The notes under the pieces are model-generated. The model was not told the DNA's origin and made no database searches. It saw only the letters and a program-made list of their open reading frames with translations. The position numbers were made by a program, and so were the translations under genes. From contig NZ_JAWOCR010000010.1 in assembly GCF_046483665.1 (NCBI RefSeq), positions 1 to 7,128 on the forward strand: DNA of 7,128 nt, written 5' to 3'. This DNA is from Thiohalophilus sp046483665 (lineage in GTDB: Bacteria > Pseudomonadota > Gammaproteobacteria > UBA6429 > Thiohalophilaceae). Positions 1 through 5,522 of the stretch are shown piece after piece (the stretch's first letter is position 1; each line of letters begins with the position of its first letter).

Positions 1-20
1 TACCAGGTTCTGGTAACTGT

Positions 21-94
21 CTTGTAGGAGGGGCTTGCAGCCGCGACCCGAGAGAAAGGGCACGACCGTCGCCGATGGCATCGCCTCCCACAAG
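21..94 (+). repeat. REPIN copy 1 (two inverted REPs)
   Basis: The ends are inverted repeats: CTTGTAGGAGG at 21-31 pairs with CCTCCCACAAG at 84-94 with one mismatch. The left REP is GTAG followed by the hairpin GGCT-TGC-AGCC (32-42). The right REP, read on the other strand, is GTGG followed by the hairpin CGAT-GGC-ATCG (73-83). A GTAG/GTGG tetranucleotide next to an imperfect hairpin is the known hallmark of REPs mobilised by RAYT transposases (TnpA-REP). Confidence 0.85.
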
Positions 95-111
95 CCCCTT
101 CGGGCGGGGCT
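93..111. repeat. GC-rich hairpin between the two REPINs
   Basis: AGCCCC (93-98) pairs with GGGGCT (106-111) around TTCGGGC; an alternative fold is GCCC-CTTC-GGGC (94-105). No T-tract follows, so it is not a typical intrinsic terminator. It may be part of the duplicated repeat block. Confidence 0.55.
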
Positions 112-118
112 AGCTGCT

Positions 119-139
119 AGTTACCAGGTTCTGGTAACT
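119..139. repeat. Perfect 9-bp palindrome with 3-base loop
   Basis: AGTTACCAG (119-127), loop GTT, CTGGTAACT (131-139) is a perfect inverted repeat. The same sequence, missing its first bases, is at 1-18. It lies directly upstream of a REPIN in both copies, so it was duplicated with it. It could be an operator or a structural part of the repeat unit; nothing here decides which. Confidence 0.8.
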
Positions 140-141
140 GT

Positions 142-215
142 CTTGTAGGAGGGGCTTGCAGCCGCGACTCGGGAGCAGGGGCACAACCGTCGCCGATGGG
201 ATCGCCTCCCACAAG
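142..215 (+). repeat. REPIN copy 2
   Basis: Same structure and orientation as the copy at 21-94. The ends are CTTGTAGGAGG (142-152) and CCTCCCACAAG (205-215). The right hairpin is CGAT-GGG-ATCG, so its only change from copy 1 in that hairpin is a loop base. Confidence 0.85.
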
Positions 216-233
216 GAAAGTAAAGTAAGGCAG

Positions 234-295
234 GCCGGACATAACGATAGCGGTGTCCGGCGGATTTTGCCCGACACCGCTGCGCTTTATCGGGC
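234..295. repeat. Double palindrome, a different REP-like element
   Basis: Three overlapping inverted repeats can be seen. GCCGGACA (234-241) pairs with TGTCCGGC (254-261). GCCCGA (269-274) pairs with TCGGGC (290-295). The two halves also pair with each other: the 13-base arms 249-261 and 269-281 match with one mismatch around loop 262-268. The element could therefore switch between two small hairpins and one long one. It is unrelated in sequence to the REPINs. Function is unknown; it could be a dispersed repeat or an RNA structure in the lapA leader. Confidence 0.75.
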
Positions 296-307
296 CGACA
301 TGCTGAG

Positions 308-342
308 AACTCAGAACTCAGAACTCAGAACTCAGAACTCAG
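308..342 (+). repeat. AACTCAG heptamer array, five perfect copies
   Basis: Five contiguous perfect copies of AACTCAG occupy 308-342, followed by a partial AAC. The array ends 24 bp before the lapA start codon and touches the upstream edge of its ribosome-binding region. Related arrays lie upstream of three other genes in this window. A 7-bp unit changes the phase of anything crossing it, but here it is outside any coding region, so copy number could only alter promoter or leader spacing. Confidence 0.95.
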
Positions 343-366
343 AACCGGGATGAATGAGGATAAAAG

Positions 367-660
367 ATGCTCAAGATCATTTATATTGCTGTGATCGTGC
401 TGCTGGTCATTACCGGCCTGGTCTTCGCCGTGCTCAACGCCGAGCCGGTGCAATTTAACTATTATTTCGACAGCCTCTCGATCCCGCTTTCTTTATCCAT
501 GCTGGTGGCCATGATCCTCGGCGCGATCCTCGGGGTCCTGGCCAGCGCCGGCGCCATCTTGCGTCAGAAACGGGAGATCCACCGTTTGCGCAAGGCGGTG
601 GATGTGGCGGAAAAAGAAATTAATAACCTGCGTTCGCTGCCGCTACGCGACGATCATTGA
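367..660 (+). CDS. lapA: LapA, lipopolysaccharide assembly protein A (DUF1049)
   Basis: A 97-residue inner-membrane protein of the LapA/YciS family. In E. coli, LapA acts with LapB to set the level of LpxC, the committed enzyme of lipid A synthesis. The sequence shows a hydrophobic N-terminal segment (about residues 3-23), a short polar stretch with the family-typical NAEPVQFNYYF (24-34), a second membrane segment (about 40-64), and a basic, coiled-coil-like cytoplasmic tail rich in K, R and E (about 66-92). The length matches the family (about 100). The ATG is preceded by GAGGA at 356-360, six bases away, which supports this start. It overlaps lapB by one base. No convincing promoter is seen directly upstream; a heptamer array and palindromic repeats occupy the leader. 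Identification rests on topology, length and its place before lapB and pyrF. Confidence 0.9.
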   Translation: MLKIIYIAVIVLLVITGLVFAVLNAEPVQFNYYFDSLSIPLSLSMLVAMILGAILGVLASAGAILRQKREIHRLRKAVDVAEKEINNLRSLPLRDDH

Positions 661-1832
661 TGGGTATCGAGATCCTCTTTCTGTTGCTGCCTGTGGCGGC
701 GCTATCCGGCTGGTTGCTGGGGCGTCGTGGTATGTCCGTGCGCCGTCGTGACGACAGTTGCCTGGAAATGCCCAGTGAATATATCAAGGGCCTCAATTAC
801 ATCCTGAATGAACAGCAGGACAAAGCCATCGATCTGTTCATTCAGATGCTGGATGTCAACAGCGAGACCGTCGAAACGCATCTGGCCCTGGGCAGTCTGT
901 TCCGTCGCCGGGGCGAAGTGGATCGCGCCATTCGGATTCATCAAAACCTGATCGCCCGGCCGACACTCAACAAGTCGCAACGGGCCCTGGCCCTGTTCGA
1001 ACTGGGCCAGGATTACATGCGTGCCGGATTGCTGGATCGGGCCGAGTCCCTGTTCGGTGAGCTGGTCGACAGCGCCCCCCATTCCCAGGCGGCCCTGCGA
1101 CACCTGGTGGATATCTATCAACAGGAAAAGGACTGGGACGATGCCATCCGGGCGGCCCATCGACTGGAACAATGCGCCAACACGGATCTGTCTTTCATGG
1201 TGGCCCAGTTCTATTGCGAACAGGCGGAACAGGCGCTGCGTCAGGGCGAACCATCACGGGCGCTGAAATTGTTGCGCCGCGCCATGGGTGAGGATCGTAA
1301 CTGCGTGCGGGCCAGCATGATGGAGGGCGACATCGAGCGCAGTGCCGGCAATTACAAGCACGCCCTCAGAGCCTATCAACGTATCGAACACCAGGACCCC
1401 GAATATCTTTCCGAAGTCATCCAGCCGCTGCTCGAATGCTACAAGGCACTGCAACGCAAGGACGAAGCCATCGACTATTTCACTACGCTGCTGGATAAAT
1501 ACTCGGGTATCTCCACCATGCTGGTACTGGCCGATCTGATTGAAGAGCGCGACGGTGAACTGGCGTCAACGGAGTTCATTACCCGCTTTCTCAAACAACG
1601 GCCTTCGGTACGTGGCATGGATCGGCTGATCGAACTGAACATGGGACAGGCCAGCGACTCGGTGCGTGATAAATTGCATGTCCTTAAAGAAGTCACCGAC
1701 CAGATACTGACCAACAAGTCGGTGTATAACTGTATCCATTGCGGTTTCAGTGGCAAGTCCCTGCACTGGCAATGTCCCAGCTGCAAGCACTGGAACACCA
1801 TTAAACCGATTCACGGTGTAGAAGGAGAATAA
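660..1832 (+). CDS. lapB: LapB (YciM), TPR protein controlling LPS synthesis
   Basis: A 390-residue protein, nearly the length of E. coli LapB (389). LapB is an inner-membrane-anchored tetratricopeptide protein that, with the FtsH protease, promotes LpxC degradation and so balances LPS against phospholipid synthesis. The N-terminus IEILFLLLPVAALSGW is the membrane anchor, followed by the basic patch GRRG. TPR helices fill about residues 40-330, with the conserved RGEVDRAIRIHQ near 85. The C-terminus has a rubredoxin-like metal site, CIHCGF (Cys358, Cys361) and CPSC (Cys372, Cys375), then TIKPI. I chose the ATG at 660, which shares the base A with the lapA stop (TGATG, translational coupling). 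A TTG one codon upstream at 657 is possible but less likely. pyrF follows after one base. Confidence 0.97.
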   Translation: MGIEILFLLLPVAALSGWLLGRRGMSVRRRDDSCLEMPSEYIKGLNYILNEQQDKAIDLFIQMLDVNSETVETHLALGSLFRRRGEVDRAIRIHQNLIARPTLNKSQRALALFELGQDYMRAGLLDRAESLFGELVDSAPHSQAALRHLVDIYQQEKDWDDAIRAAHRLEQCANTDLSFMVAQFYCEQAEQALRQGEPSRALKLLRRAMGEDRNCVRASMMEGDIERSAGNYKHALRAYQRIEHQDPEYLSEVIQPLLECYKALQRKDEAIDYFTTLLDKYSGISTMLVLADLIEERDGELASTEFITRFLKQRPSVRGMDRLIELNMGQASDSVRDKLHVLKEVTDQILTNKSVYNCIHCGFSGKSLHWQCPSCKHWNTIKPIHGVEGE

Positions 1833-1833
1833 G

Positions 1834-2538
1834 GTGAGTTGTTCATCACCGGTGATTGTTGCCCTCGATTATGCCAATGCCCGCGATGCCCTGGCCTTTG
1901 CCGATAACGTCTCGCCAGAGCGTTGTCGACTGAAAGTGGGCAAGGAACTGTTCACCGCCGAAGGCCCGCAACTGGTACGCGAGCTGGTCGCGCGCGAATT
2001 CGAGGTGTTTCTTGATCTCAAGTTCCACGATATCCCCAATACCGTGGCCAAAGCCTGCGCCGCGGCCGCCGAACTCGGCGTGTGGATGATCAACGTGCAT
2101 ACCCTGGGCGGCTCAAAAATGATGACAGCCGCCCGCGATGCCGTGGCTCAATCCTCCCGCAAGCCTTTATTAATCGGCGTCACGATCCTGACCAGCATGG
2201 GGGCGGAGGATCTCCAGGAAATCGGATTGTCCGGGGAGCCCATGGCTAATGTCGAAAAACTGGCGACGCTGGCAGCCAATAGTGGACTGGACGGCGTCGT
2301 CTGCTCCCCAAGGGAAGTCAGCAGCCTGCGCCAGAAGTTGCCGGCAGATTTTCAGCTCGTTACCCCCGGCATCCGGCCTGCCGGCAGCGCCAGCGGCGAT
2401 CAGACCCGGATCATGACTCCCGCCGAGGCCATCGGCGCCGGCAGCAACTACCTCGTCATCGGCCGACCCATCACCCAGGCCGAGCATCCCATGCAGGCAT
2501 TGAGTATGATCGAACAGGAACTTGAAACGACCCCGTAG
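1834..2538 (+). CDS. pyrF: Orotidine 5'-phosphate decarboxylase
   Basis: PyrF decarboxylates OMP to UMP, the last step of de novo pyrimidine synthesis, in the cytoplasm. The 234-residue protein closely follows the E. coli enzyme (245) apart from a shorter N-terminus. Visible motifs are VALDYA with Asp12, the KVGKELF segment with Lys34, the catalytic array DLKFHD (Asp61, Lys63, Asp66), and the phosphate-binding parts TPGIRP (177-182) and VIGRPIT (208-214). The start is GTG, placed by AGGAG at 1822-1826 inside the end of lapB, seven bases away. This fits the conserved lapA-lapB-pyrF operon; the next E. coli gene, yciH, is absent. The TAG stop lies inside the first REPIN of the downstream cluster: the TAG of its GTAG is the stop codon. 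The last residues (ETTP) are therefore set by the repeat boundary. Confidence 0.97.
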   Translation: MSCSSPVIVALDYANARDALAFADNVSPERCRLKVGKELFTAEGPQLVRELVAREFEVFLDLKFHDIPNTVAKACAAAAELGVWMINVHTLGGSKMMTAARDAVAQSSRKPLLIGVTILTSMGAEDLQEIGLSGEPMANVEKLATLAANSGLDGVVCSPREVSSLRQKLPADFQLVTPGIRPAGSASGDQTRIMTPAEAIGAGSNYLVIGRPITQAEHPMQALSMIEQELETTP

Positions 2539-2617
2539 GACGGGCTTGCAGCCGCGACTCGGGAGCAGGGGCACAACCCGTCGCCGATGGGTCGCTCCCG
2601 GCATCCATGCCTCCCAC
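2535..2617 (+). repeat. REPIN copy 3, overlaps the pyrF stop, altered right half
   Basis: It begins GTAGGACGGGC, so the core GGCT-TGC-AGCC hairpin is intact while GAGG has become GACG. The right part is about 12 bases longer than in other copies and contains an extra palindrome GGCAT-CC-ATGCC (2600-2611) before the closing CCTCCCAC. The TAG at 2536-2538 is the stop codon of pyrF. Confidence 0.8.
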
Positions 2618-2642
2618 GACATTAGTCCGTCCCTGTACGTCA

Positions 2643-2654
2643 ATCGCCTCCTAC
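2643..2654 (+). repeat. REPIN right-end remnant
   Basis: ATCGCCTCCTAC matches the right terminus of a REPIN whose left part is missing. A normal 12-base linker then leads into the full copy at 2667, so it is probably the tail of a deleted cluster member. Confidence 0.7.
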
Positions 2655-2666
2655 CAGAGAGGCGGT

Positions 2667-2737
2667 TTGTAGGAGGGGCTTGCAGCCGCGACTCGGGAGC
2701 AGGGGCACAATCCATCGCCGATGGCATCGTCTCCTAC
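2667..2737 (+). repeat. REPIN copy 4
   Basis: Full 71-bp unit with ends TTGTAGGAGG and TCTCCTAC. Left hairpin GGCT-TGC-AGCC, right hairpin CGAT-GGC-ATCG. The right terminal arm carries one change, GTCTCC instead of GCCTCC. Confidence 0.85.
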
Positions 2738-2748
2738 CGAGAGATGGA

Positions 2749-2818
2749 TTGTAGGAGGGGCTTGCAGCCGCGACTCGAGAACGGCGGCACGACCGTCGCC
2801 GATGGCATCGCCTCCTAC
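2749..2818 (+). repeat. REPIN copy 5
   Basis: Full 70-bp unit. Its central part (CTCGAGAACGGCGGC) resembles the copy at 4705 more than its neighbours, while both hairpins are intact. Confidence 0.85.
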
Positions 2819-2830
2819 CAGAGCGGCGGT

Positions 2831-2900
2831 TTGTAGGAGGGGCTTGCAGCCGCGACTCGGGAGCAGGGGCACAACCGTCGCCGATGGCATCGCCTCCTAC
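2831..2900 (+). repeat. REPIN copy 6
   Basis: Full 70-bp unit, close to the window consensus: TTGTAGGAGG start, centre CTCGGGAGCAGGGGC, CCTCCTAC end. Confidence 0.85.
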
Positions 2901-2911
2901 CGAGGGATGAG

Positions 2912-2937
2912 TTGTAGGAGGGGCTTGCAGCCGCGAC
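2912..2937 (+). repeat. REPIN copy 7, left half only
   Basis: Only the left REP remains, from TTGTAGGAGG to CCGCGAC. The sequence then departs from the consensus. A second short TTGTAGG follows at 2945-2951, which may be another broken start. TTTGTA (2944-2949) and TACAAA (2960-2965) form a small inverted repeat at the cluster edge. Confidence 0.75.
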
Positions 2938-2994
2938 CTGCTGTTTGTAGGCAATATCTTACAAAACTTTCCGAAAATTCCTACACACAACCGC

Positions 2995-3023
2995 TTGAAT
3001 CTTTTTTGCGAAGTGACAATAAT
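2995..3023 (+). promoter_or_regulatory. Sigma70-type promoter candidate for the comEA-like gene
   Basis: TTGAAT (2995-3000) and AATAAT (3018-3023) are separated by 17 bases. They match the -35 consensus at four of six and the -10 consensus at five of six positions. The expected start, around 3030, would give a leader of about 40 bases. The surrounding 2952-3030 is AT-rich compared with the REPIN cluster before it. This is the best promoter match I found in the window. Confidence 0.6.
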
Positions 3024-3068
3024 GATATGCGTCAGGACGACGACCAACCACTCGACAAGGAGTCACAC

Positions 3069-3362
3069 ATGAAAAAACTAATCCAATCTCTCGTTTTCTC
3101 TTTGAGCATGCTGTTTGCCGGTTTTGCCTTTGCCGGTCCGGTGGATATCAATACGGCGAACGCCGCTGAACTGGCGGCCAATATAAACGGCGTGGGTGAG
3201 AAAAAAGCAGCTGCCATTGTGGAATACCGCGATCAATACGGCCCATTCCAAACAGTGGAAGATCTGATGGAGGTGCAGGGCATCGGTCCCGGCATTCTCG
3301 CCAGAAATGCGGATAATCTTAAACTGAATCCCATACAGGCCAAACTGGGTCATAAAGAGTAA
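3069..3362 (+). CDS. ComEA-like secreted helix-hairpin-helix protein
   Basis: A 97-residue protein with a clear Sec signal peptide: MKK, a hydrophobic core to residue 21, and a likely cleavage after AFA (22/23). The mature part of about 75 residues is a ComEA-type double helix-hairpin-helix domain that starts DINTANAAEL. The two hairpins are INGVGEKKAAAI (Gly41 and Gly43) and VQGIGPGILA (Gly71 and Gly73). ComEA homologues bind double-stranded DNA in the periplasm during uptake of transforming DNA; this short form is common in gammaproteobacteria. No other competence gene is present here, so a role in DNA uptake is inferred. AAGGAG at 3057-3062, six bases before the ATG, fixes the start. An open frame extends further upstream, but that part is REPIN sequence. 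It appears monocistronic, with its own promoter candidate and terminator. Confidence 0.9.
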   Translation: MKKLIQSLVFSLSMLFAGFAFAGPVDINTANAAELAANINGVGEKKAAAIVEYRDQYGPFQTVEDLMEVQGIGPGILARNADNLKLNPIQAKLGHKE

Positions 3363-3394
3363 CTCTTCAATAACCGGTTTTCCTGACGCCCGGG

Positions 3395-3425
3395 GGCGCA
3401 ACCACACGGTTGCGCCTTTTCTCTT
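3395..3425 (+). terminator. Intrinsic terminator after the comEA-like gene
   Basis: GGCGCAACC (3395-3403), loop ACAC, GGTTGCGCC (3408-3416) form a perfect nine-pair stem. It is followed directly by TTTTCTCTT. It lies 33 bases after the stop codon and should separate this gene from galU. Confidence 0.9.
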
Positions 3426-3749
3426 CATGCTTTCTGGCTGTCGGCAAACTGAGTCAGCCTGCCGGCCTGATATAGCAAGACGGTAGCAGGTACACAACTG
3501 CGCACGCCCCCTTATTGACATCGTTATAGCGCGCCGTTTCTATGGCCATCGACGACAAACTTCAACGTCAATCCATATCAGGACCGATATAGCGACAGTA
3601 TATTGGACAAATCTGCACCAGACACCGCCTTCGCTTTGGCCTGCTTACTATTGTCAACTCTTTCTTCAACACTCGATGCTGAATAAGTTGCCCCCATCGA
3701 AGCCGATTTGCTATCTTAGCGAGCAATCAAACCAGAGCGTGATGTGACC
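3426..3749. other. Gene-free region upstream of galU
   Basis: No credible ORF, RNA gene or REPIN is seen here; it is the only long intergenic stretch in the window without REPIN sequence. It contains scattered motifs: a perfect TTGACA at 3515-3520 without a good -10 partner, the sequence GATATAGC twice (3469 and 3586), and the pair CCTGATAT (3466-3473) and ATATCAGG (3575-3582), which are inverted but far apart. It probably holds the galU promoter. Confidence 0.5.
3688..3717 (+). promoter_or_regulatory. Weak promoter candidate for galU
   Basis: TTGCCC (3688-3693) and TATCTT (3712-3717) are 18 bases apart, each matching four of six consensus bases. Position is suitable, giving a leader of about 25 bases. 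The call rests on position and modest matches only. Confidence 0.3.
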
Positions 3750-4634
3750 ATGAAGCCAATCAAAAAAGCGGTTTTTCCCGTTGCGGGGTTAGGTACCCGC
3801 TTTTTGCCCGCCACCAAAGCCAGTCCCAAGGAAATGTTACCGGTCGTCGATAAACCGCTGATTCAATACGCGGTGGAAGAGGCGATCTCGGCCGGTTGCG
3901 ACCAGATGATTTTTGTTAACGGGCGTAGCAAGCGCGCGATACCCGATCATTTTGATAAGGCTTACGAGCTCGAAACCGAACTCGAGGAAAAGGGCAAGAC
4001 CAAACTGCTGGAAGTGGTTCGGAACATCGTCCCCGACCATGTGAGCTGTATCTATCTGCGCCAGGCCGAGGCACTGGGACTGGGCCACGCCGTTCTGTGT
4101 GCCAGACCGGTGGTGGGCGAGGATCCTTTTGCCGTGATCCTCGCCGACGACCTGATCGATGGTGGTGATAAAACCTGTATGCAACAGATGGTCGAGCAAT
4201 ACGAACGCCACGGTAACAGTATCCTGGGTGTCGAGGAAATTCCCGTGGAGGACACCTCCAAGTATGGCGTGATCAAATCCACCGCCATCGACGAGCGTCT
4301 TTCCCGACTCGAGGATATTATCGAAAAACCTTCCCCCGACAAGGCCCCGTCTAACCTCGCCGTGGTCGGTCGTTACATCCTCACCCCGCCGATTTTCGAT
4401 CTGCTGGCCAGCACCCAGAAAGGCGCCGGCGGCGAAATCCAGCTGACCGACGCTATCGCCGCCCTGCTCAGGGAACAACCGGTCCTCGCCTACGCCTTCG
4501 AAGGCAAACGCTACGACTGCGGCAGCAAACTCGGCTACCTCCAGGCCACCGTCGAATACGCCCTCAAGCATCCCGAGCTCAAGGACGACTTCAGTGCCTA
4601 CCTGCTCGACTACGTCAAGCAAATCAGCGCATAG
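3750..4634 (+). CDS. galU: UTP-glucose-1-phosphate uridylyltransferase
   Basis: GalU makes UDP-glucose from UTP and glucose 1-phosphate in the cytoplasm. UDP-glucose feeds LPS core and other polysaccharide synthesis and the Leloir pathway. The 294-residue protein carries the nucleotide-binding signature GLGTRFLPATK (13-23) followed by SPKEMLP with Lys27. Other motifs are QAEALGLGHAV (105-115), VILADD (129-134) with the probable metal-binding Asp, EKP (192-194), GGEIQLTDA (227-235) and DCGSKLGY (256-263). The length lies between the Pseudomonas (279) and E. coli (302) enzymes. I prefer the ATG at 3750, giving MKPIKKAVFPVAG; a GTG two codons upstream (3744) is possible, and neither has a strong ribosome-binding site. 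No intrinsic terminator is evident after it; a REPIN remnant and a full REPIN follow within 75 bases. Confidence 0.96.
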   Translation: MKPIKKAVFPVAGLGTRFLPATKASPKEMLPVVDKPLIQYAVEEAISAGCDQMIFVNGRSKRAIPDHFDKAYELETELEEKGKTKLLEVVRNIVPDHVSCIYLRQAEALGLGHAVLCARPVVGEDPFAVILADDLIDGGDKTCMQQMVEQYERHGNSILGVEEIPVEDTSKYGVIKSTAIDERLSRLEDIIEKPSPDKAPSNLAVVGRYILTPPIFDLLASTQKGAGGEIQLTDAIAALLREQPVLAYAFEGKRYDCGSKLGYLQATVEYALKHPELKDDFSAYLLDYVKQISA

Positions 4635-4674
4635 AGCTGATTCGCACCGCCGGATAACGAGGACGAGGATTCAC

Positions 4675-4692
4675 GATAGAATCACCTCCCAC
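4675..4692 (+). repeat. REPIN right-end remnant
   Basis: The stretch ending CACCTCCCAC matches a REPIN right terminus with a degraded stem. A 12-base linker (4693-4704) separates it from the full copy at 4705. This is the same spacing as in the cluster after pyrF, so this locus was probably once a cluster too. Confidence 0.6.
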
Positions 4693-4704
4693 AAGAGAGA
4701 GGGT

Positions 4705-4774
4705 TTGTAGGAGGGGCTTGCAGCCGCGACTCAAGAACGGCGGCACGACCGTCGCCGATGGAATCGCCTCCCAC
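4705..4774 (+). repeat. REPIN copy 8
   Basis: Full 70-bp unit with ends TTGTAGGAGG and CCTCCCAC. The right hairpin is CGAT-GGA-ATCG, a loop-only variant. The centre (CTCAAGAACGGCGGC) resembles copy 5. It is followed directly by TAAGAACCAGG and the heptamer array. Confidence 0.85.
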
Positions 4775-4785
4775 TAAGAACCAGG

Positions 4786-4809
4786 AACTCAGAACTCAGA
4801 ACTCAGCAC
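4786..4809 (+). repeat. AACTCAG heptamer array, three copies plus CAC
   Basis: Three perfect AACTCAG units at 4786-4806 are followed by CACTATTTCTAT. The array starts eleven bases after REPIN copy 8 and ends 47 bases before the antitoxin start codon. The same block order is seen at 5522-5630. Confidence 0.9.
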
Positions 4810-4816
4810 TATTTCT

Positions 4817-4832
4817 ATGCTAGCATTATGCT
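4817..4832. promoter_or_regulatory. Overlapping palindromes, possible autoregulatory operator
   Basis: ATGCT-AGCAT (4817-4826) is a perfect palindrome. AGCAT-T-ATGCT (4822-4832) is a second that shares its middle half-site. This gives three alternating half-sites just upstream of the antitoxin ribosome-binding site. FitA/VapB-type ribbon-helix-helix antitoxins are known to bind inverted repeats in their own promoters. TATGCT occurs twice here (4816, 4827) and could serve as a -10 element, although no good -35 is seen. The operator role is inferred from position. Confidence 0.5.
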
Positions 4833-4856
4833 GTCACTCTGTGCTGGAGGTGAGAA

Positions 4857-5081
4857 ATGGCCACAGTAACCGTACGAAATTTACCCGATGACGTGGTCGA
4901 GCGACTTAAAAAGGCAGCCGAAGGACATCAGCACTCCATGGAACAGGAGGTCAGGGCGTTGCTGCAGCGCTATTACGGACCCAGGGAAGATATTCTGCGC
5001 CGGGTACGCGAACGCTGGGATCAAATGCCGCCGGTGAACCCGGATGAGGTAGAGGCGTGGCGGAATAAGGGCCGACGTTAA
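4857..5081 (+). CDS. vapB: FitA/VapB-like ribbon-helix-helix antitoxin
   Basis: A 74-residue protein with the N-terminal pattern of Arc-type ribbon-helix-helix DNA-binding proteins. The strand ATVTVRNLPDDV is followed by helix residues VERLKKAAE, the turn GHQHSM, and helix EQEVRALLQRYY (about 2-40). The charged C-terminal tail (about 42-74), ending WDQMPPVNPDEVEAWRNKG, is the part expected to wrap and block the toxin. The closest family by pattern is FitA, whose partner is a PIN toxin, and the next gene is one. The start is fixed by GGAGGTG at 4846-4852. Its TAA stop overlaps the toxin ATG (TAATG), which couples translation. A palindromic operator candidate precedes it. The family call is good; the DNA site is inferred. 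Confidence 0.9.
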   Translation: MATVTVRNLPDDVVERLKKAAEGHQHSMEQEVRALLQRYYGPREDILRRVRERWDQMPPVNPDEVEAWRNKGRR

Positions 5082-5491
5082 TGGTGATTGACACCATGGT
5101 ATTTGCCTACGCCTTGCTCGGCGTGGAGCAATACCGTGATACGTCCGTTGCCGTTCTGGAAAAAACCGAATCGATTATCGTGCCCGATACTCTCCGTGCC
5201 GAACTGGCCAATGTGCTCTGGCAATGGGTGCGGCGCGCCGGGACCGCGGCAGGAAAAGCCCATGACATCATGGAAGATGCCGAAGCGCTTTATACCCATG
5301 TCGTAACGAGCGAGGATTTGTGGCAACAGGCACTGGCGTTCTCAATAGAAAACAACCCCCCGGTCTATGACACACTTTTTATTACCGCCGCCGTACAACG
5401 TGACATACAAGTCGTCACATTCGACCAACGCCTGCGCGCGGCATTTCCGGAACATACCCTGGAACCGGATGAATACCTGAGGCGGGCATAG
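5081..5491 (+). CDS. vapC: PIN-domain toxin, VapC/FitB family
   Basis: A 136-residue PIN-domain protein, typical VapC length. VapC toxins are magnesium-dependent RNases that cut specific RNAs, often tRNA, and are held inactive by the partner antitoxin. The four conserved acidic residues are in place: Asp4 in VIDTMVFAY, Glu41 in LRAELANVL, Asp97 in VYDTLFITAA, and Asp115 in VVTFDQRL. The domain therefore appears intact and potentially active. The ATG overlaps the antitoxin stop by one base and lacks a strong ribosome-binding site of its own, so toxin output likely depends on translation of the antitoxin. The RNA target cannot be read from the sequence. A REPIN follows 31 bases after the stop. 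Confidence 0.93.
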   Translation: MVIDTMVFAYALLGVEQYRDTSVAVLEKTESIIVPDTLRAELANVLWQWVRRAGTAAGKAHDIMEDAEALYTHVVTSEDLWQQALAFSIENNPPVYDTLFITAAVQRDIQVVTFDQRLRAAFPEHTLEPDEYLRRA

Positions 5492-5522
5492 AGGGCGCAC
5501 CCAAAGCCGCCAGCTTGAAATC

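Larger units (their letters stand above)
1..215. repeat. Tandem duplication (offset 121 bp) carrying palindrome plus REPIN
   Basis: Bases 1-48 are identical to 122-169, and the similarity continues with scattered substitutions to 94 and 215. Each copy consists of a short palindrome followed by a REPIN. The two copies are separated by 27 bp (95-121), which contain a GC-rich hairpin. The left copy is cut by the window edge, because its palindrome lacks the first bases seen at 119-121. No gene is supported in 1-366. Confidence 0.9.
2535..2951 (+). repeat. REPIN cluster with about 82-bp spacing
   Basis: This gene-free stretch is built from repeats: one REPIN with an altered right half (2535-2617), a right-half remnant (2643-2654), three full REPINs starting at 2667, 2749 and 2831, and a left-half copy at 2912. 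Start-to-start spacing is 82, 82 and 81 bp. Units of 70-71 bp are joined by 11-12 base linkers such as CGAGAGATGGA and CAGAGCGGCGGT. All units point the same way. Such clusters between genes can form mRNA hairpins that affect decay or read-through, but no such role is shown here. Confidence 0.9.

Noticed and set aside
93..111. Intrinsic terminator in the hairpin between the first two REPINs
   Set aside because: The stem is GC-rich but no run of T follows, and no gene end is visible before it in the window.
156..353. 65-codon frame upstream of lapA
   Set aside because: It consists of REPIN, palindrome and heptamer sequence (repeated LRTQNSE) and has no support as a protein.
2667..2937. CRISPR array
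   Set aside because: The regular 82-bp period is tempting, but the repeated part is about 70 bp and the intervals are 11-12 bp and similar to each other; there are no unique spacers and no cas genes.
2522..3047. Long open frames on both strands across the REPIN cluster, and a 213-codon frame running from 2721 into the comEA-like gene
   Set aside because: Their proteins are translations of the repeat, with recurring RRGLQPRL or SRLQAPPT, and have no ribosome-binding sites. The comEA-like gene has a proper start with AAGGAG and a signal peptide at 3069.
3515..3543. Promoter with perfect TTGACA
   Set aside because: At 17 bases the -10 would be TTCTAT, only three of six matches, and the start site would lie some 200 bases before galU. 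It is mentioned in the intergenic entry but not called.
3837..4622. 261-codon frame on the minus strand
   Set aside because: It lies entirely antisense to galU, which has full family motifs; the antisense protein shows no recognisable pattern and is a codon-bias shadow.
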